A DNA stretch of 11,819 nucleotides from Accumulibacter sp. (lineage in GTDB: Bacteria; Pseudomonadota; Gammaproteobacteria; Burkholderiales; Rhodocyclaceae): positions 1 to 11,819 of the forward strand of contig DPSD01000187.1 in assembly GCA_003538495.1 (NCBI GenBank), given 5' to 3'. The notes beneath the pieces are model-generated. The model did not search any database and was not told the origin of the DNA. It worked only from the letters and a program-made list of their open reading frames with translations. Positions 1-6,865 of the stretch are shown here, in pieces (position 1 is the stretch's first letter; each line of letters opens with the position of its first letter). The translations under genes were made by a program, and so were the position numbers.

Positions 1-594
1 CTGCTCGAGCGCCGCCCCGACCTGCTGCAGGCGGAGCAGCAACTGATCGCGGCCAACGCGCTGATCGGCGCGGCCAAGGCCCAGTACTTTCCGACCATTT
101 CACTGACCGGCGCGCTCGGCACCGCAAGCACCGACCTCTCCAATCTGTTCACGGGCCCGGCGCGGGCGTGGAGCTACGCCGGCGCGCTGGCGGGGCCGAT
201 CTTCACCGGCGGCGCGATCGCCGGCCAGGTCGCGCAGGCGGAGGCGGCGCAGCAGGCCGCGCTGCTGTCCTACGAGCTCGCCATTCAGAGCGCCTTCGCC
301 GACGTCGACAACGCGCTGATCTCGCGCGAGACGCTCATCGATCAGGTCGCGGCACAGGCGCAGCTGGTCGATGCGCTGCGCGGCTACTCGCGGCTCGCGC
401 AACTGCTGTTCGACGGCGGGCGCGCGCCATACTCGACCGTGCTGCAGGCGGAGGAGCAGCTCTTCCCGGCCGAGCTCGACTGGGCCGCCGCACAGGCGCA
501 GCTGTGCGTTTCGCTGGTCAACATCTACAAGGCGATGGGCGGCGGCTGGGTAACGGCCGCCGATAAACTGACCGTGAAGCCGCCGTCCAATTGA
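1..594 (+). CDS. RND efflux outer-membrane lipoprotein, NodT/OprM-like (C-terminal part)
   Basis: The open frame runs from base 1 to a TGA at 592-594 and gives 197 residues; the N-terminus, including any signal peptide and lipid-attachment Cys, lies before the window. The protein is the outer-membrane, TolC-fold channel of a tripartite drug or metal efflux pump. It begins with the family-typical 'LLERRPDLLQAEQQL' followed by 'ALIGAAKAQYFPTISLTG', a hallmark of NodT-family OEP domains. A second repeat follows with 'PIFTGG', a long Ala/Gln-rich helical stretch and 'VDNALISRETL', and it ends with 'LVNIYKAMGGGW', the usual C-terminal signature. The inner-membrane pump and adaptor genes are expected upstream, outside the window. 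The substrate cannot be inferred from this part. A decayed channel gene begins immediately after the stop. Confidence 0.93.
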   Translation: MLERRPDLLQAEQQLIAANALIGAAKAQYFPTISLTGALGTASTDLSNLFTGPARAWSYAGALAGPIFTGGAIAGQVAQAEAAQQAALLSYELAIQSAFADVDNALISRETLIDQVAAQAQLVDALRGYSRLAQLLFDGGRAPYSTVLQAEEQLFPAELDWAAAQAQLCVSLVNIYKAMGGGWVTAADKLTVKPPSN

Positions 595-1247
595 CCCCCA
601 ATGACCATCTATCGCGTCAACGAGAGCCGGTCGGGCCAGCGGCATCTGCAGGAGTGGCGTCGTCGCGCGCTGCACACGCTGGGTCAGCTGCGTTGGCGAC
701 GCTGGCGATTGGGCTGATAGTTCTGGATTCCTCGGGCCGGTCGCTGGAAAAAAAGTTTTTTTCTGGAATGTGGAACGCGGCCAACCTGATTACTAAGGTC
801 GGAGACTTCTCTGCCTTCAACCAGCAGCAAAAGGTGTTTATGCTGGTGGCGATGTTCATGTCCGTGATCATCCGCGGCTACGCAATCTCGCAGCTTACCG
901 GCCTGCTTTCGAGCGATGCCGCTTTGGCGGCGCGTGAGAACAGAACCATGAAACGCATCCTCGACGGTCTGGCAAACCACGTTGTCGTCATCGGCTTCAG
1001 TCCGCTGGGGCGGCTGGTTGCCGGCCGCATGCGCGATGCCGGCAATCAGGTGATCATTGTCGAGAAACTGGACGAGCTGGCGGCGCAGGCCTCCGAACTC
1101 GATTATCTGGTGGTTCAGGGTGACGCCGGGCTGGACGACGACGTCCTGCAACGGGCGGGCGCATCGGAGGTGGTGATCGCCGATGATCTCGTCGCCGTGG
1201 AACTTGTCGCCCGGCTGGGCGGCAAGGCCGGGCCCGATCGCCAATGA
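591..1247 (+). pseudogene. Decayed ion channel with RCK/TrkA-N domain
   Basis: The open frame encodes a pore region (about 'NLITKVGDFSAFNQQQKVF'), a transmembrane segment ending in 'ISQLTGLLSSD', then the start of an RCK/TrkA-N nucleotide-binding domain ('HVVVIGFSPLGRLVAG', 'NQVIIVEKLDELAAQA', 'LVVQGDAG'). Two lesions suggest a pseudogene. First, the only start in this frame is a TTG at 591 followed by an unlikely Ala/Ser/Pro-rich leader. A better N-terminus (MTIYRVNESRSG..., rich in Arg and Trp) starts at ATG 601 in another frame and stops at 715-717, so a net -1 (or +2) shift near 695-712 probably separates the two pieces. Second, 'GLDDDVL' runs straight into 'QRAGASEVVIADDLVA', which is normally the end of a TrkA-N domain; roughly 50 middle residues appear missing in frame. 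The filter lacks GYG. Identity as channel plus RCK remnant is confident; the lesions are inferred without an alignment. Confidence 0.72.
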
Positions 1248-1276
1248 AAAGTTAATTGTCATGAAGGAACCGCAAG

Positions 1277-1372
1277 ATGAAATTCCCTCGGTTTAATGCC
1301 ATCCTTCCCCTTGATCGCTCCCGGCTACCGGGGGACATTGCAGCTGACACCACCCTCAGTGCAATCGCATGA
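1277..1372 (+). pseudogene. SulP transporter gene remnant (N-terminal 31 codons only)
   Basis: A short frame from ATG 1277 to TGA 1370-1372 follows an AAGGA ribosome-binding sequence at 1264-1268. Its product, MKFPRFNAILPLDRSRLPG... ending DTTLSAIA, matches the cytoplasmic N-terminus and start of the first membrane helix of SulP permeases. Against residues 17-41 of the intact SulP at 5017-6762 (QGVLPLDRPGLGRDILAG...), 13 of 25 positions are identical by eye, including LPLDR, the D-I pair and T-L-x-A. The frame ends where SulP proteins continue with 'IPxxMGYTKI', and no further SulP-like sequence is visible downstream. It is therefore a truncated leftover, not a functional gene. Nucleotide similarity to the intact copy is low, so a recent duplication is unlikely. 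Confidence 0.72.
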
Positions 1373-1421
1373 GTGCCGATGTCGTAAAGCTGCGAAAATC
1401 AAACGCGCCGGCGCAGCGGGC

Positions 1422-1449
1422 TTGTCCTCTTCCAGCGTGCTACATTAAT
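1422..1449 (+). promoter_or_regulatory. Weak candidate sigma70 promoter for the ATPase-ppk2-sulP operon
   Basis: TTGTCC (1422-1427) and ATTAAT (1444-1449) are separated by 16 bp, about 40 bp before the ATPase ATG. Both hexamers deviate from TTGACA and TATAAT. The location suits a promoter, because this is the only sizeable gap ahead of the three-gene block, but the match is weak. Confidence 0.25.
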
Positions 1450-1480
1450 CCATCGATGCCGTTTACCACTTCTTGACCCA

Positions 1481-1485
1481 GGAGG
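1481..1485 (+). promoter_or_regulatory. Ribosome-binding site fixing the ATPase start
   Basis: GGAGG lies 5 nt before ATG 1491. This favours ATG 1491 over the in-frame TTG at 1473, which would place the ribosome-binding site inside the coding sequence. Confidence 0.8.
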
Positions 1486-1490
1486 ACCGT

Positions 1491-4079
1491 ATGGCCGACC
1501 TCACCGAGCAGTCAGACACTCCCGCCGCCAGCGGACCGGATCTCGAGAAGATCCCGGTCGAGCAGGTGCTGGCGGCGCTCGCCGTCAAACCCGAGCAGGG
1601 TCTCAGCACGGCCGAAGCGCAGCAGCGCGTCGCCAAGTACGGCCCGAACGCGATCATCGTCAAGGAAAAGAGCCTGGGCGAGCAGATTCTTGGCTACTTC
1701 ACCGGCTCGATGGCCTACGTCATCGAGGCGGCGGCACTGGTCTCCGCGCTGCTCGGCCATTGGGACGACTTCGTGATCATCGGCTCCCTGCTGCTGTTCA
1801 ACGCAGCGCTCGAATTCTGGCAGGACCGCAAGGCGTCGAACGCGCTGGCTGCCCTGAAGGCCGGCCTGGCACCCGAGGCGACGGTCCTGCGCGACGGCCA
1901 GTGGAGCACGGTGCAGGCGTCGACACTGGTCCCCGGCGATATCGTCAAGATCCGCCTGGGCGTGATCGTGCCCGCGGACCTGCGCTTGACCGGTGGTGAC
2001 TTCGCCTCGATCGACCAGGCGGCGCTCACCGGCGAGTCGCTCCCGGCCAGGAAGAAAGTCGGTGACGAGGCTTACTCGGGCAGCGTCGTCAAGCAGGGCG
2101 AGATGGAAGCGGTGGTTATCGCCACCGGCACCAATACCTTCTTCGGCCGTACCGCCAAGCTCGTCTCCGGCGCCGGCGCGGTCAGCCACGCCCAGAAGGC
2201 GATGTTCCAGATCAGCAACTTCCTGATCGTCGTTGCCGTCTGTCTGACGCTGGTCCTGGTCGCGGTCAAGGTCTATCACGACATCGTGATCGCCAAGGAC
2301 TGGAACCTCGCCGACGCCCTCGGCATCCTGCAGTTCGTGCTGGTGCTGATGGTCGCCTCGATCCCGGTGGCGATGCCGGCGGTGTTCTCGATCACCATGG
2401 CGCTCGGCGCACTGGCGCTGTCGAAACAACAGGCGATCGTCTCCAAGCTGTCGGCGATCGAGGAAATGGCCGGCGTCGATATCCTCTGCTCGGACAAGAC
2501 CGGTACCCTGACCAAGAACCAGTTGAGCCTCAGCGAACCCATGCTTTTCGCCGCCACCGATCCGCAGGACTGCATCCTGGCCGCGGCGCTGGCGTCCAAG
2601 CTCGAGGACAAGGACGCCATCGATACCGCGGTGATCACCGCGCTCAAGGACCAGAGCGTCCTCAAGGGCTGGACCCTGACCAAGTTCGTGGCCTTCGATC
2701 CGGTCACCAAGCGCACGCAGGCGACGGTCACCGACGCCAGCGGCAAGTCGTTCATGGTCGCCAAGGGCGCCCCGCAAGCGATCGTCGATCTTGCCCAGGC
2801 GCCTGCGGAGATCGCGCAGAAGGTCAAGGACGCGGTCGATAGGCTGGCATCGCAGGGTGCCCGGGCATTGGGCGTCGCGCGCTCGGCAGACGGCGGCGCG
2901 AGCTGGTCGTTCCTCGGCATCCTGCCGATGTTCGATCCGCCACGAGATGACTCCAAGGAAACCATCGACAGGGCGGCGGAGAAAGGGGTGCGGGTGATGA
3001 TGATCACCGGCGACGACACCGCCATCGCCATCGAGACGGCGCGCCAACTCGGCATGGGCACGAACATCATCGCGGCTGCGGATGCCTTCCCCAAGGACAT
3101 GGACCCCGATAACGTGCCGCCGGCGATCATCGACGGGATCGAGCGCGCCGACGGTTTCGCGCGCGTCTTCCCCGAGCACAAGTACGCCATCGTCAAGGCG
3201 CTGCAGTCGCGCGGCCACCTGGTGGCGATGACCGGCGACGGCGTCAATGACGCGCCGGCATTGAAGCAGGCCGATTGCGGCACCGCCGTTTCGGGCGCCA
3301 CCGACGCCGCCCGCGGCGCCGCGGCGCTGATCCTCACCGCCCCCGGCCTGTCGGTGATCAACGGCGCCATCGACGAGGCGCGCCGCATCTTCGGCCGCAT
3401 CAACAGCTACCTGATCTATCGCATCGCCTTGACCATCGACATCATGTTCGTCGTTGTCCTGTCGTCGATCTTCCTCGGTTTCTCGCCGCTGACCGCGATC
3501 ATGATCGTCGTCATGTCACTGCTCGACGACCTGCCGATGATGACCATCGCCTACGACAACACGCCGGTGAGTCCGCGGCCGGTCCGCTGGGACCTGCCGC
3601 GGATCTTTGGCCTGGCCACCGTTCTTGGCGTCTTCTCGGTGGCCGAGTCGTTCGGCCTGCTGCTGTTCGGCATCAAGGCGCTGTCACTTCCGGAACTGCA
3701 GGCGTATTTCGGACTGGCGACACACGCGCAGCTGCAAACGATGATGTTCGTGCAACTGGTGGGGGGTGGCCAGGTGCTGCTGTTCATCACCCGCACCGAC
3801 GGCTGGTTCTTCAAGCCGCCATTTCCCGCCGCACCGCTGTTCTGGGCAATTGTCGCCACGCAGGTGGTTGCGGCGCTGATGTGTGGCTTCGGCTTGCTGG
3901 TGCCGGCGATTCCGTGGAAGCTGATCGGCTGGGTATGGGTCTACCTGATCGCCTGGCTGTTCATCCTCGGCGGCGTCCGCATCATCTACGACCGCTTCGC
4001 CAGCTACCGGACAGCGCGTCACATGAAGAGCGTCGAGCTGGTCAATCAGTCGCTGCAACCGCACGTTCCTGCTGCATAG
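1491..4079 (+). CDS. P3A-type H+-translocating P-type ATPase (plasma-membrane H+-ATPase-like)
   Basis: 862 residues. It pumps protons out of the cytoplasm using ATP through a phospho-aspartate intermediate in the inner membrane. Visible parts in order: an N-terminal cation-ATPase domain (about residues 17-60), membrane helices M1-M2 (about 68-105), the actuator-domain motif TGES (180-183), helices M3-M4 including PVAMPAVFS, the phosphorylation motif DKTGTLT with Asp335, an unusually short nucleotide-binding domain, the hinge motif GDGVNDAP (582-589), then the C-terminal helices. The small N domain, PVAMPAV and 'SLLDDLPMMTIAYDN' place it in the proton-pump subgroup. Asp680 aligns by eye with the conserved proton-binding Asp of plant and fungal pumps in M6. 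The C-terminus is short and lacks the long autoinhibitory tail of plant pumps. It is followed after 35 bp by PPK2. Na+ or another cation as substrate cannot be excluded. Confidence 0.93.
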   Translation: MADLTEQSDTPAASGPDLEKIPVEQVLAALAVKPEQGLSTAEAQQRVAKYGPNAIIVKEKSLGEQILGYFTGSMAYVIEAAALVSALLGHWDDFVIIGSLLLFNAALEFWQDRKASNALAALKAGLAPEATVLRDGQWSTVQASTLVPGDIVKIRLGVIVPADLRLTGGDFASIDQAALTGESLPARKKVGDEAYSGSVVKQGEMEAVVIATGTNTFFGRTAKLVSGAGAVSHAQKAMFQISNFLIVVAVCLTLVLVAVKVYHDIVIAKDWNLADALGILQFVLVLMVASIPVAMPAVFSITMALGALALSKQQAIVSKLSAIEEMAGVDILCSDKTGTLTKNQLSLSEPMLFAATDPQDCILAAALASKLEDKDAIDTAVITALKDQSVLKGWTLTKFVAFDPVTKRTQATVTDASGKSFMVAKGAPQAIVDLAQAPAEIAQKVKDAVDRLASQGARALGVARSADGGASWSFLGILPMFDPPRDDSKETIDRAAEKGVRVMMITGDDTAIAIETARQLGMGTNIIAAADAFPKDMDPDNVPPAIIDGIERADGFARVFPEHKYAIVKALQSRGHLVAMTGDGVNDAPALKQADCGTAVSGATDAARGAAALILTAPGLSVINGAIDEARRIFGRINSYLIYRIALTIDIMFVVVLSSIFLGFSPLTAIMIVVMSLLDDLPMMTIAYDNTPVSPRPVRWDLPRIFGLATVLGVFSVAESFGLLLFGIKALSLPELQAYFGLATHAQLQTMMFVQLVGGGQVLLFITRTDGWFFKPPFPAAPLFWAIVATQVVAALMCGFGLLVPAIPWKLIGWVWVYLIAWLFILGGVRIIYDRFASYRTARHMKSVELVNQSLQPHVPAA

Positions 4080-4100
4080 GCCAACACACGATATTCACAC

Positions 4101-4105
4101 GAGGA
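4101..4105 (+). promoter_or_regulatory. Ribosome-binding site of ppk2
   Basis: GAGGA lies 9 nt before ATG 4115 in the 35-bp gap after the ATPase stop. The gap has no room for a terminator plus a new promoter, which supports co-transcription. Confidence 0.7.
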
Positions 4106-4114
4106 GCAACCACC

Positions 4115-4990
4115 ATGGACTTCCGCAAGCAATTCTTCGTCAGCCCCGGCGAGAAACTGAAACTCGCCGGCATCGACCCGGCGCAAACCGCTGGCCACGC
4201 CTCGTCTGAAGAGGCCCTGCCCGAGATCCAGAAGAATGTCATCCGCATGGACGAGCTGCAGGCCCTGCTCTATGCCGACGGCAACCAGTCGCTGCTGGTC
4301 GTCCTGCAGGCGCTCGACGCCGCCGGCAAGGATGGCGTCGTCCGGCACCTGTTCAGCGGCATGAACCCGCAGGGCACCCGGGTCTACGGATTCAAGCAGC
4401 CAAGCGCCGACGAGGCGGCGCACGACTTCCTCTGGCGCGCCCATCAGCGGACGCCGGCCAGGGGCGAGGTGGCCGTCTTCAACCGCTCGCATTACGAAGA
4501 TGTCCTCGTCGTGCGGGTCCATCAACTGGTGCCGAAGGCGGTCTGGGCGAAGCGCTACGCCTTGATCAACGACTTCGAGAAGATGCTGGCCGAGAACGGC
4601 ACCCGCATCCTCAAGTTCTTCCTGCACATCAGCCCCGAGGAACAGTTGCTCCGCTTCAAACAGCGGCTCGATGACCCGGCGCGCAACTGGAAGATCAGCG
4701 AAGGCGACTACTCCGAGCGCGAGTTCTGGACCGACTACGTCGAAGCCTACGAGGAGGCGCTGAGCAAGACCAGCAGCAAGGAAGCGCCCTGGTACGTCAT
4801 TCCCGCCAACCACAAGTGGTTCCGCAACCTGGCGATTTCGCAGATCATCGCCGACACCATGGAAGAGATGGGACTCAAGTTGCCGCCGACGCGCGTCGAT
4901 CTGAAGGAAATCGCCACCAAGTACCACGCGGCGGAGGTGGCGCAGGAAAAGCGGGCGGGCAAGACGCCAAAGCCGACTGGCAAAAAGTAG
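4115..4990 (+). CDS. ppk2: Polyphosphate kinase 2 family, class III-like (polyP:nucleotide phosphotransferase)
   Basis: 291 residues, the usual size of a single-domain PPK2. The enzyme transfers phosphate between inorganic polyphosphate and nucleotides in the cytoplasm. The Walker A loop is at 66-74 (ALDAAGKDG) and the Walker B-like motif at 121-129 (VFNRSHYED), followed by VLVVRVH. A lid region follows ('KFFLHISPEEQLLRF', RLDDPARNWK) and then 'APWYVIPANHKWFRN' at 224-238. NRSHYEDVLVVRV and the APWYVIPAN segment resemble, from memory, class III PPK2 such as the Meiothermus ruber enzyme, which can phosphorylate both NMP and NDP. Class I enzymes have a different Walker B context. The C-terminal tail (about 265-291) is Lys-rich. 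Between the proton ATPase and the SulP gene, it could supply ATP or GTP from polyP. Family assignment is very secure; class III is likely; nucleotide preference is unknown. Confidence 0.95.
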   Translation: MDFRKQFFVSPGEKLKLAGIDPAQTAGHASSEEALPEIQKNVIRMDELQALLYADGNQSLLVVLQALDAAGKDGVVRHLFSGMNPQGTRVYGFKQPSADEAAHDFLWRAHQRTPARGEVAVFNRSHYEDVLVVRVHQLVPKAVWAKRYALINDFEKMLAENGTRILKFFLHISPEEQLLRFKQRLDDPARNWKISEGDYSEREFWTDYVEAYEEALSKTSSKEAPWYVIPANHKWFRNLAISQIIADTMEEMGLKLPPTRVDLKEIATKYHAAEVAQEKRAGKTPKPTGKK

Positions 4991-5005
4991 CTCGGACGAC
5001 CAACT

Positions 5006-5009
5006 GAGG
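5006..5009 (+). promoter_or_regulatory. Ribosome-binding site of the SulP gene
   Basis: GAGG lies 7 nt before ATG 5017, in a gap of only 26 bp after the ppk2 stop. This supports the chosen start and co-transcription with ppk2. Confidence 0.65.
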
Positions 5010-5016
5010 CGCGACG

Positions 5017-6762
5017 ATGACGCAAGACAGCGAAGGCAGGGGCTTCCGGCTGCCGATTTTGCAGGGCGTCCTGCCGCTTGATCGGCCAGGGCTTGGGCGC
5101 GACATCCTCGCCGGTTTCACGCTCGCGGCGCTGGCCATTCCGGGGACCATGGGTTACACCAAGATCATCGGCACGCCGGTCATCACCGGGCTGTACACCA
5201 TTCTCATCCCGATGAGCCTGTTCGCCATTTTCGGGTCGTCGCGGCATCTGGCGGTCGGTGCCGACTCGGCGACGGCGGCGGTGGTCGCCGCCGGTCTCGC
5301 CGGCATGGCGGTGCGCGGATCGAACGAATGGCTGGCCCTGTGCAGCCTGCTGGCCCTGATGGCGGCGGTGTTCATGTTCGCCGCACGGGTGCTGCGGCTT
5401 GGTTTCCTCGCCGATTTTCTCTCGCGCACGGTGCTCACCGGTTTCATGACCGGCGTCGGTGTGCAGGTGGCGCTGCTCGAGGTTTCCGGCCTGCTGGGCC
5501 TGCAAGGCACCAGCAACCAGCCGCTCAAGGAGATCGTGCGCGACCTGCGGCTGCTCGGGGAAGCCAATCCCTATGCGGTCTGCGTGTCGCTCGCGGTGAT
5601 GGTGGTGATCGTCGGCGGCAAGAGGATTTCCGAGAAGATCCCGGGCGGACTGATCGCCGTCGTCGCCGCCATCGGTGTCAGTTGGGCGCTGAATCTCGGC
5701 GCCCATCTGGAGACGCTGGGCAGCGTTCCGAGCGGCCTGCCGACGCTCGGCCTGCCGCACGTCGATTGGAGCTGGGCGTTGATCGAGAAGCTGCTGCCGA
5801 TTGCCTTTGCCTGTTTCGTGGTGATTCTCGCGCAGAGCGCCGCCACCTCGCGCGCCTACGCCGCCAAGTACAGCGATCGCTTCGACGAGAATGTAGACAT
5901 GGTCGGGCTCGGCATGGCCAACCTCGGCGCCGGCTTGTCGGGCACCTTCATCGTCAATGGCAGCCCGACCAACACGGCGATGGTCGACGGCGGCGGCGGC
6001 CGCAGCCAGGTGTCGCAGCTCACCACCTGCGTCCTGGTGCTGCTGGTCCTGCTGTTCCTGACCGGCCCCCTCGCCCACTTGCCAACCGCGGTTCTTTCGG
6101 CGATTGTCTTCCTGGTGGCGGTGCACATGATCGACATCAAGGGCATGACCCGGATCTTCGTCGAGGCACGTGCGGAGTTCTGGGTGGCCTTGCTGACCGC
6201 CGCGACAGTCGTCGTCGTTGGCGTCGAACAGGGGATCATCCTGGCGATGGTGCTGTCACTGCTTGATCACGTGCGGCGCGGCTACCGGGGAAGCAATTCG
6301 GTGATCGCGGCCGACAAGAGAAAGAAGGGCTGGCAGACCGTCCCGCTGAGCGAACCGCAGCAGATCGCGCCGGGACTGCTGGTTTACCTCTTCAGCCACA
6401 GTCTGTATTACGCCAACGCCGGCCAGTTCGCCGAGGAGCTTCTGCGTCTGGCAACAACGAAAAAGCAGCCACCGCTGGCCTGGCTGTGCATCGAAGCGGC
6501 AGCAATTGGCGATGTGGACTTCTCGGCCGCGGCGATGCTGCGCGACACCTGCACGCTGCTCAAGCAGCAGGGCATCCGGCTGGTGTTTGCCAATGTTTCC
6601 GCGCAGGTACGCGGCCAGTTCGACCGCCACGGGATCACCGAGATGCTCGGTGCGCACGCGATCTACGGCTCGCTTCATGCCGTGGTGGCCGCCTACGAAA
6701 GCCAGTTTGGAACGCCGCCGGCGACAGCCACCGCTGCCGCGGGTGACGAAATACGGCCCTGA
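5017..6762 (+). CDS. SulP/SLC26-family anion permease with C-terminal STAS domain
   Basis: 581 residues, normal for a complete SulP protein. The N-terminal signature VLPLDRPGLGRDILAG... and 'IPGTMGYTKIIGTPVITGLYT' (about 41-61) leads into a long hydrophobic membrane region to about residue 417. The 'GTFIVNGSPTNTAMVDGGGG' stretch (309-328) is the family segment near the substrate site; it has NGSPTNT where classical sulfate transporters have SGSxSR-type sequence. The cytoplasmic STAS domain spans about 445-565, with GDVDFSAAAMLRD (498-510) and 'GIRLVFANVSAQVRGQF' (519-535). SulP proteins carry sulfate, bicarbonate, dicarboxylates or other anions, often driven by H+ or Na+. The substrate is not predictable here, but a proton pump in the same operon fits H+-coupled uptake. 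A decayed extra SulP start lies at 1277-1372. The gene is the last of the operon and faces a convergent CorA-like gene. Confidence 0.95.
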   Translation: MTQDSEGRGFRLPILQGVLPLDRPGLGRDILAGFTLAALAIPGTMGYTKIIGTPVITGLYTILIPMSLFAIFGSSRHLAVGADSATAAVVAAGLAGMAVRGSNEWLALCSLLALMAAVFMFAARVLRLGFLADFLSRTVLTGFMTGVGVQVALLEVSGLLGLQGTSNQPLKEIVRDLRLLGEANPYAVCVSLAVMVVIVGGKRISEKIPGGLIAVVAAIGVSWALNLGAHLETLGSVPSGLPTLGLPHVDWSWALIEKLLPIAFACFVVILAQSAATSRAYAAKYSDRFDENVDMVGLGMANLGAGLSGTFIVNGSPTNTAMVDGGGGRSQVSQLTTCVLVLLVLLFLTGPLAHLPTAVLSAIVFLVAVHMIDIKGMTRIFVEARAEFWVALLTAATVVVVGVEQGIILAMVLSLLDHVRRGYRGSNSVIAADKRKKGWQTVPLSEPQQIAPGLLVYLFSHSLYYANAGQFAEELLRLATTKKQPPLAWLCIEAAAIGDVDFSAAAMLRDTCTLLKQQGIRLVFANVSAQVRGQFDRHGITEMLGAHAIYGSLHAVVAAYESQFGTPPATATAAAGDEIRP

Positions 6763-6780
6763 CGCGGGCAATGCTGGATT

Positions 6781-6824
6781 GCCGAGCGCGACCGCGGGAG
6801 CGCCTCGCACCCGCGAACTTCGGC
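6781..6824. terminator. Candidate terminator hairpin between convergent sulP and corA-like genes
   Basis: In the 103-bp gap between convergent stops, GCCGA (6781-6785) pairs with TCGGC (6820-6824) and CGCGGG (6793-6798) pairs with CCCGCG (6810-6815) around an 11-nt loop. An asymmetric internal loop (7 and 4 nt) separates the two helices. There is no T-tract on either strand, so intrinsic termination is doubtful; the position is what supports it. Confidence 0.3.
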
Positions 6825-6865
6825 CACGGTCGACCGCAGACCGTCGTGAACTGGCGGTCGTCGCG

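Larger units (their letters stand above)
1248..1490. other. Intergenic region upstream of the ATPase operon
   Basis: About 240 bp separate the decayed channel frame from the ATPase start. The first half holds the SulP remnant. The second half (1373-1490) has no coding signal and includes the palindrome GCGCCGGCGC at 1405-1414 and a poor sigma70-like pair (TTGTCC at 1422-1427, ATTAAT at 1444-1449, 16-bp spacer). No T-tract terminator is visible. The operon promoter most likely lies here, but no strong consensus can be named. Confidence 0.4.

Noticed and set aside
748..762. A7-G-T7 tract containing an in-frame A AAA AAG heptamer, the classical -1 frameshift slippery sequence.
   Set aside because: The correct channel frame is already read on both sides of the tract, so a slip here would destroy the product; the apparent frame break lies about 40-50 bp upstream. 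No downstream stimulatory stem is obvious.
1512..3218. 568-codon open frame antisense to the P-type ATPase.
   Set aside because: It is an Arg/Asp/His-rich shadow opposite a strongly conserved gene with all P-type motifs; no family resemblance and no ribosome-binding site.
3275..4114. Upstream extension of the ppk2 frame by 280 codons into the ATPase gene.
   Set aside because: The extension overlaps ATPase membrane helices in another frame and has shadow composition; ATG 4115 has a ribosome-binding site and starts a normal-length PPK2.
4747..6126. 459-codon minus-strand frame opposite ppk2 and sulP.
   Set aside because: Arg/His/Gln-rich shadow frame opposite two well-recognised genes.
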